NCBI GenBank assembly: GCA_003021085.1
Contig: PXRE01000011.1
Location: 113,708-177,707, forward strand
Direction of reading: 5' to 3'
From: Halobacteriales archaeon QS_1_68_20
GTDB lineage: Archaea > Halobacteriota > Halobacteria > Halobacteriales > PXRE01
DNA length: 64,000 bases
Below the pieces are notes generated by a model. It saw only the letters and a program-made list of their open reading frames with translations, did not search any database and was not told the origin of the DNA. Below, in pieces: positions 26,299 to 35,803 of the stretch. Numbering within the stretch: position 1 is the stretch's first letter; each line of letters opens with the position of its first letter. The position numbers and the translations under genes were made by a program.

Positions 26299-27606
26299 GG
26301 ACTGACACCTTCGAGGCGTGGCCGGGGCCGTTCACCACCGAGAGCGACGTCCGCGTCACCGGCCTCCGGATAAGCGGCCCCGAGTGGGAGTGGCGCGACT
26401 ACGGCAAGCCCGTCGGTAACGCCGTGACGATCCAGGGACACAACTGCGAGGTCGACAACGTCGAGATCTGGGCCTTCAACCACTCCGCCGTCAAGGTCCA
26501 CTACGGCGCGTACATCCACCACAGCCATCTCCACCACAACCCGGTCGGGGCTGGGCCACGGCGTCCAGTGCGTCGACGGCCGGGGGACGCTGATCGAGTA
26601 CAACCACGTGGTGTTCAACCGCCACTGCGTCGCCAACAGCGGGCAGGCGGGCTACGAGGTCCTGTACAACTACTTCGGCGGCTACCGGGCGCCCTCCTAC
26701 CAGGTGGGTACCCGCGATCCGGGCGGAACGACCCTGGAGATCCACCACGACACGTTCGTGCCGACGCTGCACATGGGCCAGCACGGCAACAACGACCCGG
26801 ACAGCCACGTCACGATCCGTGGGGTTCCCGACGACGTCGCCGACATCCACCACAACTGGTTCTACAACCCGAAAGAGCCCATGGCGCCGCCGGAGGGGGA
26901 CCGGGCGATCATCCAGATCGACGACACCGACGACTGGGATCACGCCACAGAATGGCGAAACGTCACCTTCTCGAACAACCACTACGGCTCCGACGAGCCC
27001 GCCGACTCCAACGTCGGCGCGCCGGTCGACGGCTACGCCAACGAGGACGCACTGAAAGGCGTCTACGAGGACTTCGACCGGGGATACCCGCTGGCCGACT
27101 ACAGCGGCGCCACGCACCTGTTCGACACCACCTCGACGACCTACGAGGGTGACAAGGCGCTGGTCAACGACGGCGGCGACTACGGAAGCGCCGTCTCGCT
27201 GACCGGCCTCAGGGAGTACCCGAGTCGCGGCGACGAGGTCCACCGCCGGTTCGACAACGCCAGCGACGACAACTTCGTCGGGTTCCACTTCTTCGCCCAG
27301 TCCGAAACCGACAGCCCCGACGGGTACTCCGTGGGCATCAGCAACTCCGGCGCCTGGTGCATGTGGCTGGAGTCGGACGCCGGCTTCGAACGGATCGCCA
27401 GCCAGGACCTCCCGTCCAGCGAGCAGATCGACGGCTGGTACCGCGCGGAGATCTGGACGGACGACACCACGGTGTACGCCGACCTCTACGACGATTCGAC
27501 CGACGAGTTGCTCGCGTCCATCCAGGCCGACGACGCCACCTTCTCCTCGGGCGGGATCGGCTTCCGGTCGGCCGGCAACGGCGAGGTCTGGGACTTCGTC
27601 TACTGA
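26299..27606 (+). pseudogene. beta-helix (pectate-lyase-like) protein, truncated and frameshifted
   Basis: Two segments in different frames belong together. The first (DTFEAWPGPFTTESDVRVTG, then NSVKVHYGAYIHHSHLHHNPVG-like text) ends near 26550 in a G4 run. The second continues GHGVQCVDGRGTLIEYNHVV and runs to 27606. Parallel beta-helix coils rich in HHN/NNH steps cover about 150 residues; a C-terminal LamG-like sandwich (FVGFHFFAQSETDSPDGYSV) follows. There is no signal peptide or start region: coding similarity begins right at the CNNM stop. So the gene has lost its 5' end and carries a one-base frame error. Original role was probably extracellular polysaccharide binding or cleavage. Confidence 0.7.
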
Positions 27607-27700
27607 TCGAACGGCGGTGACCCGCCGCCGCTAACCGGGCGCCCGGGGACCGGCCGGCGGCCAGCGAACCACTTCCTGTGGTCCGTTTCAGGCGTTCGTT

Positions 27701-28894
27701 CTAGAGCAACGACATCAGCGCGTAGCCCGCCACGCCAGCGACCGTCAGCGATCCGATCCACGCCAGCACCGTGTACCCCATCTTGGCCGCGCTGACGCCG
27801 GCCCCGTTCCGGGCGGTGGCGCCCGCGTATCCGGCGCCGACGATGGTGGAGACGATGATCTCGTTGAACGAGACGGGGATGCCGAAGAGGACGGCGGTCT
27901 GGGCGATGGCGAACGCCGGGATGAGCGCGGCGATGGACCGGCGCGGCCCCAGCGAGGAGTAGTCCTGGCTGAGCGCCTTGATGAGCCGCGGGGCGCCGGT
28001 CCAGGACCCGATCAACAGGCCCGCGCCGCCGAACGTCAGCAACGCGACCGTCGGGACCGCCAGACCCACCGACGAGGGATCCAGTAGCGGCAACAGCGGC
28101 CCGACGGCCAGGCCGACCTGGGTGCCGCCCGCAGAGAAGGCGACCAGGCCACCCAGCGCCAGCAGGAACCGCCGCTGGCCGCGGGCCAGGTTCACCCGGA
28201 GTTCGCGGGCCATCACGAGCGCGACGGCGGCGGCGAACGCCAGCGAGACGACGACCGAGACTGCCACCTCGGGGCCGCCGATGGCCCGGGCGGCGGCGGT
28301 CGCCGGGGTCGCGCCCTCGCCGTCGGCGCCCAGCACGGCGAACTCCACGTTGGCGACCAGCAGGCCGACGAGGCCCGCCAGTGCCGGCACGACCGCCCGT
28401 TCGGGCGCCCGCTCGTCGGCGAGCAACCGGGCGGTGACGTAGGCCGCGCCGCCGCCGACGAACGGCGTCCCGATCCACAGCGCCGCGATCTGCTGGTACT
28501 TGCCCCAGGCCGGGACGCCGCCGATAGCGAGGCCGACGCCGACGACCGCGCCCGTGACCGTGAACGCCGTGGCGATGGGGTAGCCCGTGAACACGCCGAT
28601 GGCGACGAGGACGGCCGCGACCAGCAGGGCCGCGATGGCCGCCTCCGCCGAGAGTTCGACGCCCCGGACGAGTTCGTTGCCGACGGCCTCCGAGACGTTG
28701 GCGCCCTGCAACACGGCCCCGAGAAAGCCCAGGATGCCGACGACGAAGCCAGCCCGCATGATGGAGATGGCGTTGGCGCCGACCGCGGGGGCGAACGGGG
28801 TCGACCCCGAGGACCCGGCGCCGATTGTCCAGGCCATGAACAAACTCGCCAGTCCCGCGACCGCGAGCGTGATCGCCGTCCCCGCCTCGACCAT
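27701..28894 (-). CDS. inorganic phosphate transporter, PiT family
   Basis: 397 residues, about 10-11 helices in the two inverted halves of PiT transporters, carrying GAGSSGSTPFAPAVGANAISIM near the N-terminus and SFNEIIVSTIVGAGYA near the C-terminus, in which the PiT signature GANDVAN is replaced by GANAISI. H+- or Na+-coupled phosphate uptake is expected. Start ATG 28894. Convergent with the beta-helix gene. Confidence 0.85.
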   Translation of the reverse strand: MVEAGTAITLAVAGLASLFMAWTIGAGSSGSTPFAPAVGANAISIMRAGFVVGILGFLGAVLQGANVSEAVGNELVRGVELSAEAAIAALLVAAVLVAIGVFTGYPIATAFTVTGAVVGVGLAIGGVPAWGKYQQIAALWIGTPFVGGGAAYVTARLLADERAPERAVVPALAGLVGLLVANVEFAVLGADGEGATPATAAARAIGGPEVAVSVVVSLAFAAAVALVMARELRVNLARGQRRFLLALGGLVAFSAGGTQVGLAVGPLLPLLDPSSVGLAVPTVALLTFGGAGLLIGSWTGAPRLIKALSQDYSSLGPRRSIAALIPAFAIAQTAVLFGIPVSFNEIIVSTIVGAGYAGATARNGAGVSAAKMGYTVLAWIGSLTVAGVAGYALMSLL

Positions 28895-28971
28895 GTTGCC
28901 CGCGTACCCGGGGCGTTCTCAAGGGTCTACCGGTCCGGACTCGAAACCCGGATGCCCGGACCGCGGCGCGC

Positions 28972-29745
28972 TCAGTTGGTGGTGGACTTGGACTTGTCCT
29001 CGATCTCCTCGCGGGGCGCCTCCACGCCCTCTGCGGCCTCGACGGTCTCCGTCTGCTTCTCGGTGTCGACGTGCCAGCGGGTGACGGCGTCCTCGTACTC
29101 GCCGAGGCGCTCGGAGACGAACCCCTTGAGGTCGTCGTCGTTGACGTTGACCTCGAAGACGAACCGCTCGTCGTCGTCGCCGCGGGCGGTCTTCTGGAGG
29201 TTCGCGGAGACGAGTTCGTTGTCGAAGTAGTAGGGAGCGAGCTGGGTCATCACCCGCTTGTAGACGGTGTCCTCGACCTTCCTGATAGCCTTCCGGCCCG
29301 CCGAGTCCGCGGCCCTGGCGGCGTACTTCATCGAGTCCTGCCAGCTATCGACGGCCGCCTCGTCGTCGCCCTCGTCCAGTTTCTCGTAGGACTCGGCGAG
29401 TTTCTCGCCCGCAGTCTGCATGTCTTCGCCGGGGTTCTTGCCGGCCTTCTCGCCTTCGCCCTCGTCGATGCGGGCCTGCTCGGCGGTCTTCTCCGGGACC
29501 TCCTCCTCGATGCGCTCGTGGGCGCGGGGCCGCCACTCGTTCCACTCCTCGAACGCGTCCTCGTAGGAACCGAGGTCGACCGGCACCGCCTCGGCGGGTG
29601 GGGTCTCCGCCGTGGTCACCTCGTCCTCCTCGACGTCGGCGCCGCTGAGTCCGGCCTCCCGCAGTGCGCGGGTGACCCGCTCGCCGTGTTCGACGACGTC
29701 GCCCCAGGTGCCCCGGACCTTGAACCCGGAGATGCTCTCTTCCAT
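28972..29745 (-). CDS. DUF5828 family haloarchaeal protein
   Basis: 257 residues from ATG 29745 (MEESISGFKVRGTWGDVVEHGERV). Highly charged and helical, with a Glu/Ala-rich middle (EKTAEQARIDEGEGEKAG) and a final alpha/beta part. The start at 29745 rather than 29769 is preferred because a TATA-like CATATTTATC sits at about 29773-29785. Family assignment is from memory; function unknown. Confidence 0.75.
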   Translation of the reverse strand: MEESISGFKVRGTWGDVVEHGERVTRALREAGLSGADVEEDEVTTAETPPAEAVPVDLGSYEDAFEEWNEWRPRAHERIEEEVPEKTAEQARIDEGEGEKAGKNPGEDMQTAGEKLAESYEKLDEGDDEAAVDSWQDSMKYAARAADSAGRKAIRKVEDTVYKRVMTQLAPYYFDNELVSANLQKTARGDDDERFVFEVNVNDDDLKGFVSERLGEYEDAVTRWHVDTEKQTETVEAAEGVEAPREEIEDKSKSTTN

Positions 29746-29857
29746 TCGGTACGGCCCTACCGGTTTCACGATAAATATGTCTTGCCCCCAGGAACTGCCG
29801 TTGGTACCCGCTACTGCGGATCCAGTCCGCTGGCGCCGGCCGACGCGGACGGTCCCG

Positions 29858-30076
29858 CTACCGGCCGTAGGTCAACCGCGTCGCGAACTCGTCCAGGCGC
29901 CGTTTCACCTTGCCCGCCCAGACCTGCGGCCGGGAGAAGGCCCGGAGTTCGTCCTCCGGCACCTCGATTCGCTCGTCGCCGAACGGGTCCGGGCCGCCGT
30001 CCTCGTCGGACCCGGCGGTGTCGACCACCGTGGTCATGGCACAGCGGCCACACGCTTCAGTGTCTTTTCCGCCCAT
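29858..30076 (-). CDS. small hypothetical protein
   Basis: 72 residues from ATG 30076 (MGGKDTEACGRCAMTTVVDT) or 59 from ATG 30037. Contains a CxxC pair (ACGRC) only with the longer start, then an acidic stretch and a basic C-terminal helix (VWAGKVKRRLDEFATRLTYG). No family recognised. Lies between DUF5828 and a divergent lipoprotein gene. Confidence 0.55.
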   Translation of the reverse strand: MGGKDTEACGRCAMTTVVDTAGSDEDGGPDPFGDERIEVPEDELRAFSRPQVWAGKVKRRLDEFATRLTYGR

Positions 30077-30203
30077 GGCTCTCGTTCGCACGGAGGGCGG
30101 CCACGATCTTAACGCTTCCCCGGCGGGCCACCGCGGCCAGAGAATGGCCCGACGCCCCCGTTCAGGCACAAGACGTTTCTGTCAACGGGGGCCAGTGTGG
30201 CCC

Positions 30204-31127
30204 ATGCGTCGCCGCCAGGTCCTCGCCGCGACGGTTGCTGGGGTGGCCGGCGCCCTGGCCGGGTGCTCCCAGATCGTGGCCTCGCTCGCGCTGGAAGCCG
30301 TCGACGACGCCGGCATCGCCGAGCGGTACGCCCGGCCGGCGACCCGTCTCCGCGACGAACACCGCCGACTCGTCGCCGACGCCGTCGAGGAGGACCACGC
30401 CACCCACGAGACCACGGACCGGCCGTTCGACCCCGACCGCCCCGTCGGCTATCGCGGGCGGTACTACGAGTTCACCCACGAAGCAGTCGGCCAGCGTTCG
30501 GCGACCAGGTACGGCATCCGGGTCGACTACGACCCCGACGAAGGGGCCGGGGAGGTGGGCGACGTGGACTACGCCGACCTCCCGGCGGTCGACCGGGCGG
30601 CGCTGGAGGAACTAGTACCCCCGGAGGGCGACCCACGGACCAGCGACGGGTTCGACCTCGGCAAGCCGGCGGTCTACGCCCCCGAGGAGGCCGAGCGGTC
30701 GGTGCTCGTCCCCGAGCAGGAGTACGACGTCGTCGTCCACCGTGGCGAGCGGTACCTGCTGGACGTCGACGACGGCGAGTCGGTGACGCTCACCGAGTAC
30801 CGCTACACCGCCGAGCAGGTCGCCGCGGACGCCGCCGAGCTGGCCGAGCAGGTCCGCGAGCGGTACCGCTTCGAACTGACTGGCCTCTCGACGGCCCAGC
30901 GGAAGATCCTCGACGCCGCCCGCGAGGACGAGTACCGCGAGGAGGAACCGTCCGCGGCGTTCCGGGATCTGGTGGGCCGGTTCCGGTCCCACGAGGCCAT
31001 CGAGGCCGACGAGGACGGCGGCGAGTGGTTCGTTCGCTACGACGCCGGGGAGTACTGGGCGGACCTGGAGACGCCGACGACCTGGCGCGAGGCCACGGTC
31101 GCCCAGGAGACGCCGTCGGACTACTGA
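30204..31127 (+). CDS. Tat-type lipoprotein, unknown function
   Basis: 307 residues. The N-terminus MRRRQVLAATVAGVAGALAGC has a twin-arginine start and a lipobox LAGC (Cys21), so it is probably exported folded and lipid-anchored. The mature part is acidic and repetitive in Asp/Glu/Tyr (ERYRFELTGLSTAQRKILDAA), with two related halves of mixed alpha/beta character. I do not recognise a family. ATG 30204 chosen because it begins the signal. Confidence 0.75.
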   Translation: MRRRQVLAATVAGVAGALAGCSQIVASLALEAVDDAGIAERYARPATRLRDEHRRLVADAVEEDHATHETTDRPFDPDRPVGYRGRYYEFTHEAVGQRSATRYGIRVDYDPDEGAGEVGDVDYADLPAVDRAALEELVPPEGDPRTSDGFDLGKPAVYAPEEAERSVLVPEQEYDVVVHRGERYLLDVDDGESVTLTEYRYTAEQVAADAAELAEQVRERYRFELTGLSTAQRKILDAAREDEYREEEPSAAFRDLVGRFRSHEAIEADEDGGEWFVRYDAGEYWADLETPTTWREATVAQETPSDY

Positions 31128-31456
31128 TCCCGCCGCCGCACAAGACACGCCGCCTGGAGAAGACGGACCGCCGACTGGAACGGGTGGCACGGAGGCTGGA
31201 GACGGAACGCCGACCGGGACCCCTGGAACCGCTCGCCATGTTGCAGTACCCGCCGCGGTTCGACCCCGCCAGTTGCGAGGAGGTGACGAGTCAGTGACGT
31301 TCGAACTCGACTGGGGGACGGGGACGCGGCGGTTCTCGGTCGACGCCCGGGAGTAGGCCGTCCGTCGAGGGACTGCCGCCGGACGGACGACCCCGCCCCG
31401 AATCCTTATTTCGGGTGGGGAACAACTCCTCTTCCGTGGCCTCCACCAACGGGTAC
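31128..31456. other. intergenic, possible gene remnants
   Basis: About 310 bp with no convincing gene. Two very short frames overlap as stop/start: one ends MLQYPPRFDPASCEEVTSQ at about 31296 and the next begins with GTG 31294 and reads TFELDWGTGTRRFSVDARE. Both look like tails of coding sequence but have no supported starts. A CTTATTT element at about 31404-31411 is the likely TATA box for the helicase gene. Confidence 0.3.
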
Positions 31457-33616
31457 ATGCGCTTTTTCCCGTACGAGGACCCCTACGGCCACCAGCGGGA
31501 GGCGATGGACCGCATCTACAACGCCCTCGTCCGCGGCCAGGACGTGCTGTTCGAGGGCGCCTGCGGCACGGGCAAGACCCTCTCCGCGCTCGTCCCCGCA
31601 CTGGAGCACGCCCGCGAGACCGACCGCACCGTCGTCATCACGACGAACGTCCACCAGCAGATGCGCCAGTTCGTCGCCGAGGCCCGCGCCATCACCCGGC
31701 AGGAACCGATCCGTGCGGTCGTCTTCCGGGGGAAGGCCTCGATGTGCCACCTCGAAGTGGGCTACGAGGAGTGCCAGGTGTTGCGGGACGACACCTACGA
31801 GGTGGTCGACGCCGAGCGCGACCGCGCGCAACTGGAGCGCCGACAGCGCCAGCTACTCGACCAGATGCAGGACGGCGGCGAGGACGCCGACGAGGCCGCG
31901 GAGGCCCGCTCGGCCGTGATGGACGAACTCGAAGCGGTCGAGGACGAACTCGCGGAGTTGCGCGAGGCGACCACCTGCGAGTACTTCTACAACAACCTCA
32001 CCACGGACACCGGCGAGTTCTACGAGTGGCTGTACGACGACGTGCGCACGCCCGACGACATCTTCGAGTACGCCCAAGAGCGGACGCTGTGTGGCTACGA
32101 ACTCCTGAAGGACGGCATGGACGGCGTCGACCTGGCGGTGTGTAACTACAACCACCTGCTGGACCCGTTCGTCCGGGACCGCTTCTTCCAGTGGCTGGAC
32201 TGCGACCCGGAGGACGTGGTGGTGGTCTTCGACGAGGCCCACAACGTCGAGGACGCCGCCCGCGACCACGCCCGGCGGACGCTTACCGAACACACCCTGG
32301 AGAGCGGGCTGGACGAACTCGACGAGACCGACGACCCGCGGGCCACGGACGCCGAGAACGTCCTCGGGGCCTTCCGGACGGGGCTGGTCGAGGCCTACGA
32401 GAGCCAACTCGGTACGGTCGGGCAGGTCGGGGAGTCCTGGACGGACCTCTCGGTCGCCAACCCCGACCGCCGGGACGACCTCACGCTCGCGTTCCTGGCG
32501 GCCTACACGGGCCGGGGGTTCGACCACGACCTGGAGGCCGCCCGGGAACTCGGCCGGGAACTCGACCGGCAGTACGAGGAGGCCTATCGCGACGGCGAGA
32601 CGGACACCCGCAGGGAGTCCCAGGTCCTGGTGGCCGCGGAGTTCGTCGCGGACTACCTCGACGAGGCGACCGCGCTCGGCCAGTACCCCGTCGTCTCGGT
32701 GCGCCGGGACGACCGCTCGGGGGACGTGTACGGCCGCGCGGAACTGTACACCTGCATCCCGCGGGAGGTGACCGGCGACCTGTTCGATTCGGTCCACGCG
32801 AGCGTCCTGATGAGCGCCACCCTTCGGCCGTTCGACGTCCTCGGCGAGGTCCTCGGCCTCGCGGACCCGGCGACGATGGCCTACGAGTTGACCTTCCCCG
32901 GGGAGCGCCGGCAGACGATGGCGGTCGACGCCCCGCCGCTGTTCGCCAGCGAGCGCGAGGACCCCGAGACCCAGGAGGTCGTCGCCGGGACCCTGCGGGA
33001 CGTGATCGAGTTCACGCCGGGCAACGCCCTCGCGTACTTCCCGAGTTACGGAGAGGCCGAGCGCTACCACGAGCGCCTGGCGGGCACCGTCGACGGGACG
33101 GTCCACCTCGACGAACCGGGGGTCCGCGCGGAGGAGTTGCGCGAGGAGTTCGTCGCCGACGGGGACGCGCTGTTCACCTCGCTGTGGGGCACCCTGACCG
33201 AGGGCGTCAGCTTCGACGGCGACGACGCCCGCTCGGTGGTCGTTGTCGGCGTCCCGTACCCGCACCTCAGCGACCGGATGGAGGCGGTCCAGGACGCCTA
33301 CGACGCGACGTTCGACGTGCCAGGCGGCCGGGACGCCGGGTGGCAGTACGCCGTCGAGGTGCCGACGATCCGGAAGACGCGCCAGGCGCTCGGACGGGTG
33401 ATCCGCTCGCCCGAGGACTTCGGCGTCCGCGTGCTGGTCGACCGGCGGTACTGCGCCGGGGCGGCTTCCGACCTGGGGAAGTACAGCGTCCACGACACCT
33501 TCCCGCCGGAGGAACGCGAGGAGATCGTCGACGTCGACCCCGAGAAGCTGAAGTTCTCCCTGTTGAACTTCTTCAACGGCCTGGACGCTTACGACGGCGA
33601 CCCGCCGCGGCCCTGA
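31457..33616 (+). CDS. XPD/Rad3-type ATP-dependent DNA helicase
   Basis: 719 residues from ATG 31457 (MRFFPYEDPYG); a GTG at 31436 is also possible. Walker A GACGTGKT (about 34-41), DEAH box at D259 and the SATL motif III are present. Four Cys at about C97, C106, C174 and C212 match the Fe-S cluster of XPD-family helicases. C-terminal motifs V/VI read GTLTEGVSFDG and TRQALGRVIRSPEDFG. 5'-3' DNA unwinding in repair is expected. The 3' end runs into three 20-bp tandem repeats. Confidence 0.93.
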   Translation: MRFFPYEDPYGHQREAMDRIYNALVRGQDVLFEGACGTGKTLSALVPALEHARETDRTVVITTNVHQQMRQFVAEARAITRQEPIRAVVFRGKASMCHLEVGYEECQVLRDDTYEVVDAERDRAQLERRQRQLLDQMQDGGEDADEAAEARSAVMDELEAVEDELAELREATTCEYFYNNLTTDTGEFYEWLYDDVRTPDDIFEYAQERTLCGYELLKDGMDGVDLAVCNYNHLLDPFVRDRFFQWLDCDPEDVVVVFDEAHNVEDAARDHARRTLTEHTLESGLDELDETDDPRATDAENVLGAFRTGLVEAYESQLGTVGQVGESWTDLSVANPDRRDDLTLAFLAAYTGRGFDHDLEAARELGRELDRQYEEAYRDGETDTRRESQVLVAAEFVADYLDEATALGQYPVVSVRRDDRSGDVYGRAELYTCIPREVTGDLFDSVHASVLMSATLRPFDVLGEVLGLADPATMAYELTFPGERRQTMAVDAPPLFASEREDPETQEVVAGTLRDVIEFTPGNALAYFPSYGEAERYHERLAGTVDGTVHLDEPGVRAEELREEFVADGDALFTSLWGTLTEGVSFDGDDARSVVVVGVPYPHLSDRMEAVQDAYDATFDVPGGRDAGWQYAVEVPTIRKTRQALGRVIRSPEDFGVRVLVDRRYCAGAASDLGKYSVHDTFPPEEREEIVDVDPEKLKFSLLNFFNGLDAYDGDPPRP

Positions 33617-33660
33617 ACGACCCGCCGAGACCCTGAACGATCCGCCGCGACCCTCACCGA
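33601..33660. repeat. three imperfect 20-bp tandem repeats at a gene 3' end
   Basis: CCCGCCGCGGCCCTGAACGA, CCCGCCGAGACCCTGAACGA and TCCGCCGCGACCCTCACCGA follow each other. The first contains the helicase stop codon, so the repeats probably arose by slippage or duplication of the gene end. Confidence 0.7.
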
Positions 33661-33693
33661 CCTCCCGAGGACGGCCGGAATTCCGCGGGCCTT

Positions 33694-33945
33694 TCAGACG
33701 GTCTCGTCCGGGTCGTGGCGGTCGGCCATCCGCTGGGCCTCCGAGGCGTAGCGCTCCCGCTCGTCGTCCTCGGTGGGTTCCAGTCGGTCCGGTTCGACGT
33801 CGCGGGCGGCGGTTACGTCCCGGAGGCGGTTGGCGGCCCGCTGCTCGACGAGTTTCCGGTCGCCCCCGGTGGTCGCGTACACCAGCGTCACCAGGCCCTT
33901 GTCGGTGTACTCGCGTTCGACCAGCCAGCAGCGGATGGTGTCCAT
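33694..33945 (-). CDS. small conserved-looking hypothetical protein
   Basis: 83 residues from ATG 33945 (MDTIRCWLVEREYTDKGLVT), followed by LVYATTGGDRKLVEQRAANR and an acidic tail. The strand-turn-strand then helix pattern suggests a small alpha/beta protein. Haloarchaeal codon use is strong. Family not recognised. Upstream extensions of this frame lose coding character, so the internal ATG is preferred. Confidence 0.65.
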   Translation of the reverse strand: MDTIRCWLVEREYTDKGLVTLVYATTGGDRKLVEQRAANRLRDVTAARDVEPDRLEPTEDDERERYASEAQRMADRHDPDETV

Positions 33946-34016
33946 GGCGTCGCCTCGGGCGGCCGCGGGCTTGTATCCTGCGTCCCGCAGTCGCCACTCG
34001 CCGTGGCCGGCCGCCC

Positions 34017-34366
34017 TCACTCCTCGTACCAGGTGCCGTCCATCCACTCGTCGGCCCGGTCCGCGAGTTCGTCGAACACCGGTTCCAGCGCCTCGCCCTT
34101 CTCGGTGAGACTGTAGTACACCCGATAGGTGAGGCTACTGCCCGGCGCTTCTCGACGAGGCCGTGCTCGACCAGCACGTCCAGCGCGCCCGAGAGCGTCC
34201 GGGAACTCGCACCGGTCGACCGTTTCAGTTCGTTGAACCGCTTCTCGTCCTCCTGCAGGTCCTGGAGGACGTTCAACCGCCACTGCTCGCCGATCACGTC
34301 CAGCGACTCCACGGCCGGACACGAGGCGGGGTTCAACTCCTCGACGGACCGGTCGCCCGATCCCAT
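34017..34366 (-). pseudogene. HxlR-type winged-helix regulator, frameshifted
   Basis: First part from ATG 34366: SCPAVESLDVIGEQWRLNVLQDLQEDEKRFNELKR then TLSGALDVLVEHGLVEKR, the HxlR DNA-binding fold. The second part, SLTYRVYYSLTEKGEALEPVFDEL, is in a different frame; the break is at about 34140-34150 where one base is missing. Restored length ~117 residues is normal. It is divergent from the DoxX gene across a TATA-containing region, the usual arrangement for an HxlR redox-responsive repressor. Confidence 0.75.
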
Positions 34367-34455
34367 CACTCGTTTCGTTCCGACAACTCACGCATAAATC
34401 TGGCGTGCGGTGTACCGCGAGACACCTGTCGAACCGCGGTTCGCCTGGTTGTCCC

Positions 34456-34490
34456 GGATATATCAAATAATAGACATAAGTGTGCGGGGG
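34456..34490 (+). promoter_or_regulatory. AT-rich promoter region between hxlR-like and doxX-like genes
   Basis: GGATATATCAAATAATAGAC carries TATA-like elements in a GC-rich context, about 95-120 nt before the DoxX ATG 34579. It may also serve the divergent regulator. Confidence 0.4.
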
Positions 34491-34578
34491 CCGAAGGTCG
34501 GGATGCGATGAGTTCGAACGCGACGCCGACGACGTATCGGGACGCGACTCGCGCGGTCTGTACGGAGGTGCGGGTCCG

Positions 34579-34994
34579 ATGACGTTCGAGACGGCGGGTG
34601 CGGACCTGGCGTTCCTGGCGGGCAGGGTGCTGTTCGCCGGCGTGGTGGGCTTCCTGGCGCTGGGGAACCTGCTGGACCTGGGTGAGTCGGTCGCCTACGC
34701 CCAACACAAGGGTGTGCCGGCCCCGCGGATCACCGTTCCCTTCGGGAGTCTCGCGCTACTGGCCGGGGCGGTGTCGATCCTCGTGGGCGCGTACCCCCTG
34801 CTCGGGGCCGCCGCCGTCGTGGGCTTGCTCGTGACGATCACGCCCGTGATGCACGACTTCTGGACCAGGCGGGCCAGGACCGCGAGAACGAGACGATCCA
34901 CTTCCTGAAGAACGTCGGCCTGCTCGGCGGCGCCCTGCTGTTCGCGGCGCTGGCCGGGACCGCCTGGCCCTACGCGCTCGGGGTGGGCCTCTGA
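34579..34994 (+). pseudogene. DoxX-family membrane protein, frameshifted
   Basis: Four-helix DoxX fold: FLAGRVLFAGVVGFLALGNL, the HKGVPAPRITVPFGSLALL segment and PVMHDFW. After HDFWT the frame is lost at about 34865 (a C is missing from ACC(C)AG). The continuation QDRENETIHFLKNVGLLGG to a final helix is in the next frame and stops at 34994. The stop overlaps the ATG of the following DsbA-like gene. Part of a decayed redox module. Confidence 0.75.
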
Positions 34995-35564
34995 TGGCGA
35001 CGGCCACCCTCACGCAGTTCACGGACCCGCTGTGACCTGGTCGTGGGGGTCGGAGCCGGTTCTTCGGCAGGTCGAGGAGACCTACGGCGAGCAGGTCGAG
35101 ATCGAGTTCGTGACGGGCGGACTGGTGGCCGACTTCGAGGAGTTCCACGACGGTGCCAACGACATCGGCGAACCGGCCGACGTGGCCCCCCACTGGGAGA
35201 GCGCCGCCGAGCGACACGGGATGCCGGTCGACGCTGGCGTCTGGCACGAGGATCCCCCGAACTCGTCGTACGGTCGGACGGCACCGACGGCGAGGGCGTC
35301 ATGCTCCGGGGTTACCAGCAGTTCGAGACGCCGGCGTCGGCGCTGGAGCAGGTCGCCCCGGCCCTGGACCGACGGGACCCCCGGACGCTCGGGGAGTTCG
35401 TCGCCGCCCAAGACCGTGTGGCCACCAGGGAGGTGGCGGCGGTGGACGGCCTGGACGAGGACGCGGCCGCCGAACGGCTCGCCGACGCGGACGGAATCGC
35501 ATCCGAACGACGCGGGACCGGCCGCTTCTGGTCGGCAGGGAGCGACGTGACGGACGGGGAGTGA
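34994..35564 (+). pseudogene. DsbA/FrnE-type oxidoreductase, frameshifted with internal deletion
   Basis: Begins MATATLTQFTDPL, then an in-frame stop; adding one base near 35032 restores CTWSWGSEPVLRQVEETYG, the FrnE-type active-site start (CxxS/W). It continues to WHEDPPNSS at about 35265. There it jumps directly to a C-terminal segment in another frame, LVVRSDGTDGEGVMLRGYQQ, then VATREVAAVDGLD and GRFW. About 100 residues of the helical insert are missing compared with the family. So this gene has both a one-base loss and an internal deletion. Confidence 0.7.
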
Positions 35565-35803
35565 GGGCCCGACGACCGGAACTCGAGCCATCTCGCGACT
35601 GCGACCACATGCTCGCCGATCTCTCTCGCCGGGGTCCGGGACCGCTGGCATCCGCAGAACGCGGCCAGCGGCACCTCGCTCCGCGTTACCGAGTAGCAGT
35701 AGGAATGAATTATCCCGCTCCGGAAAGGTATCAACTACCTCACGTAATATCGAATTGTTACCATAATCCGCCTCGTTAAAGGCGGCGGTGACCTGGCGTG
35801 GGT

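Noticed and set aside
31238..31356. Two overlapping short frames reading MLQYPPRFDPASC... and VTFELDWGTGT...
   Set aside because: They resemble gene tails but have no starts, domains or promoter; noted only as possible remnants.
34507..34581. 24-codon ORF (MSSNATPTTYRDATR...) overlapping the DoxX ATG
   Set aside because: Could be an upstream regulatory ORF, but no family or start signal supports it and it overlaps a broken gene.
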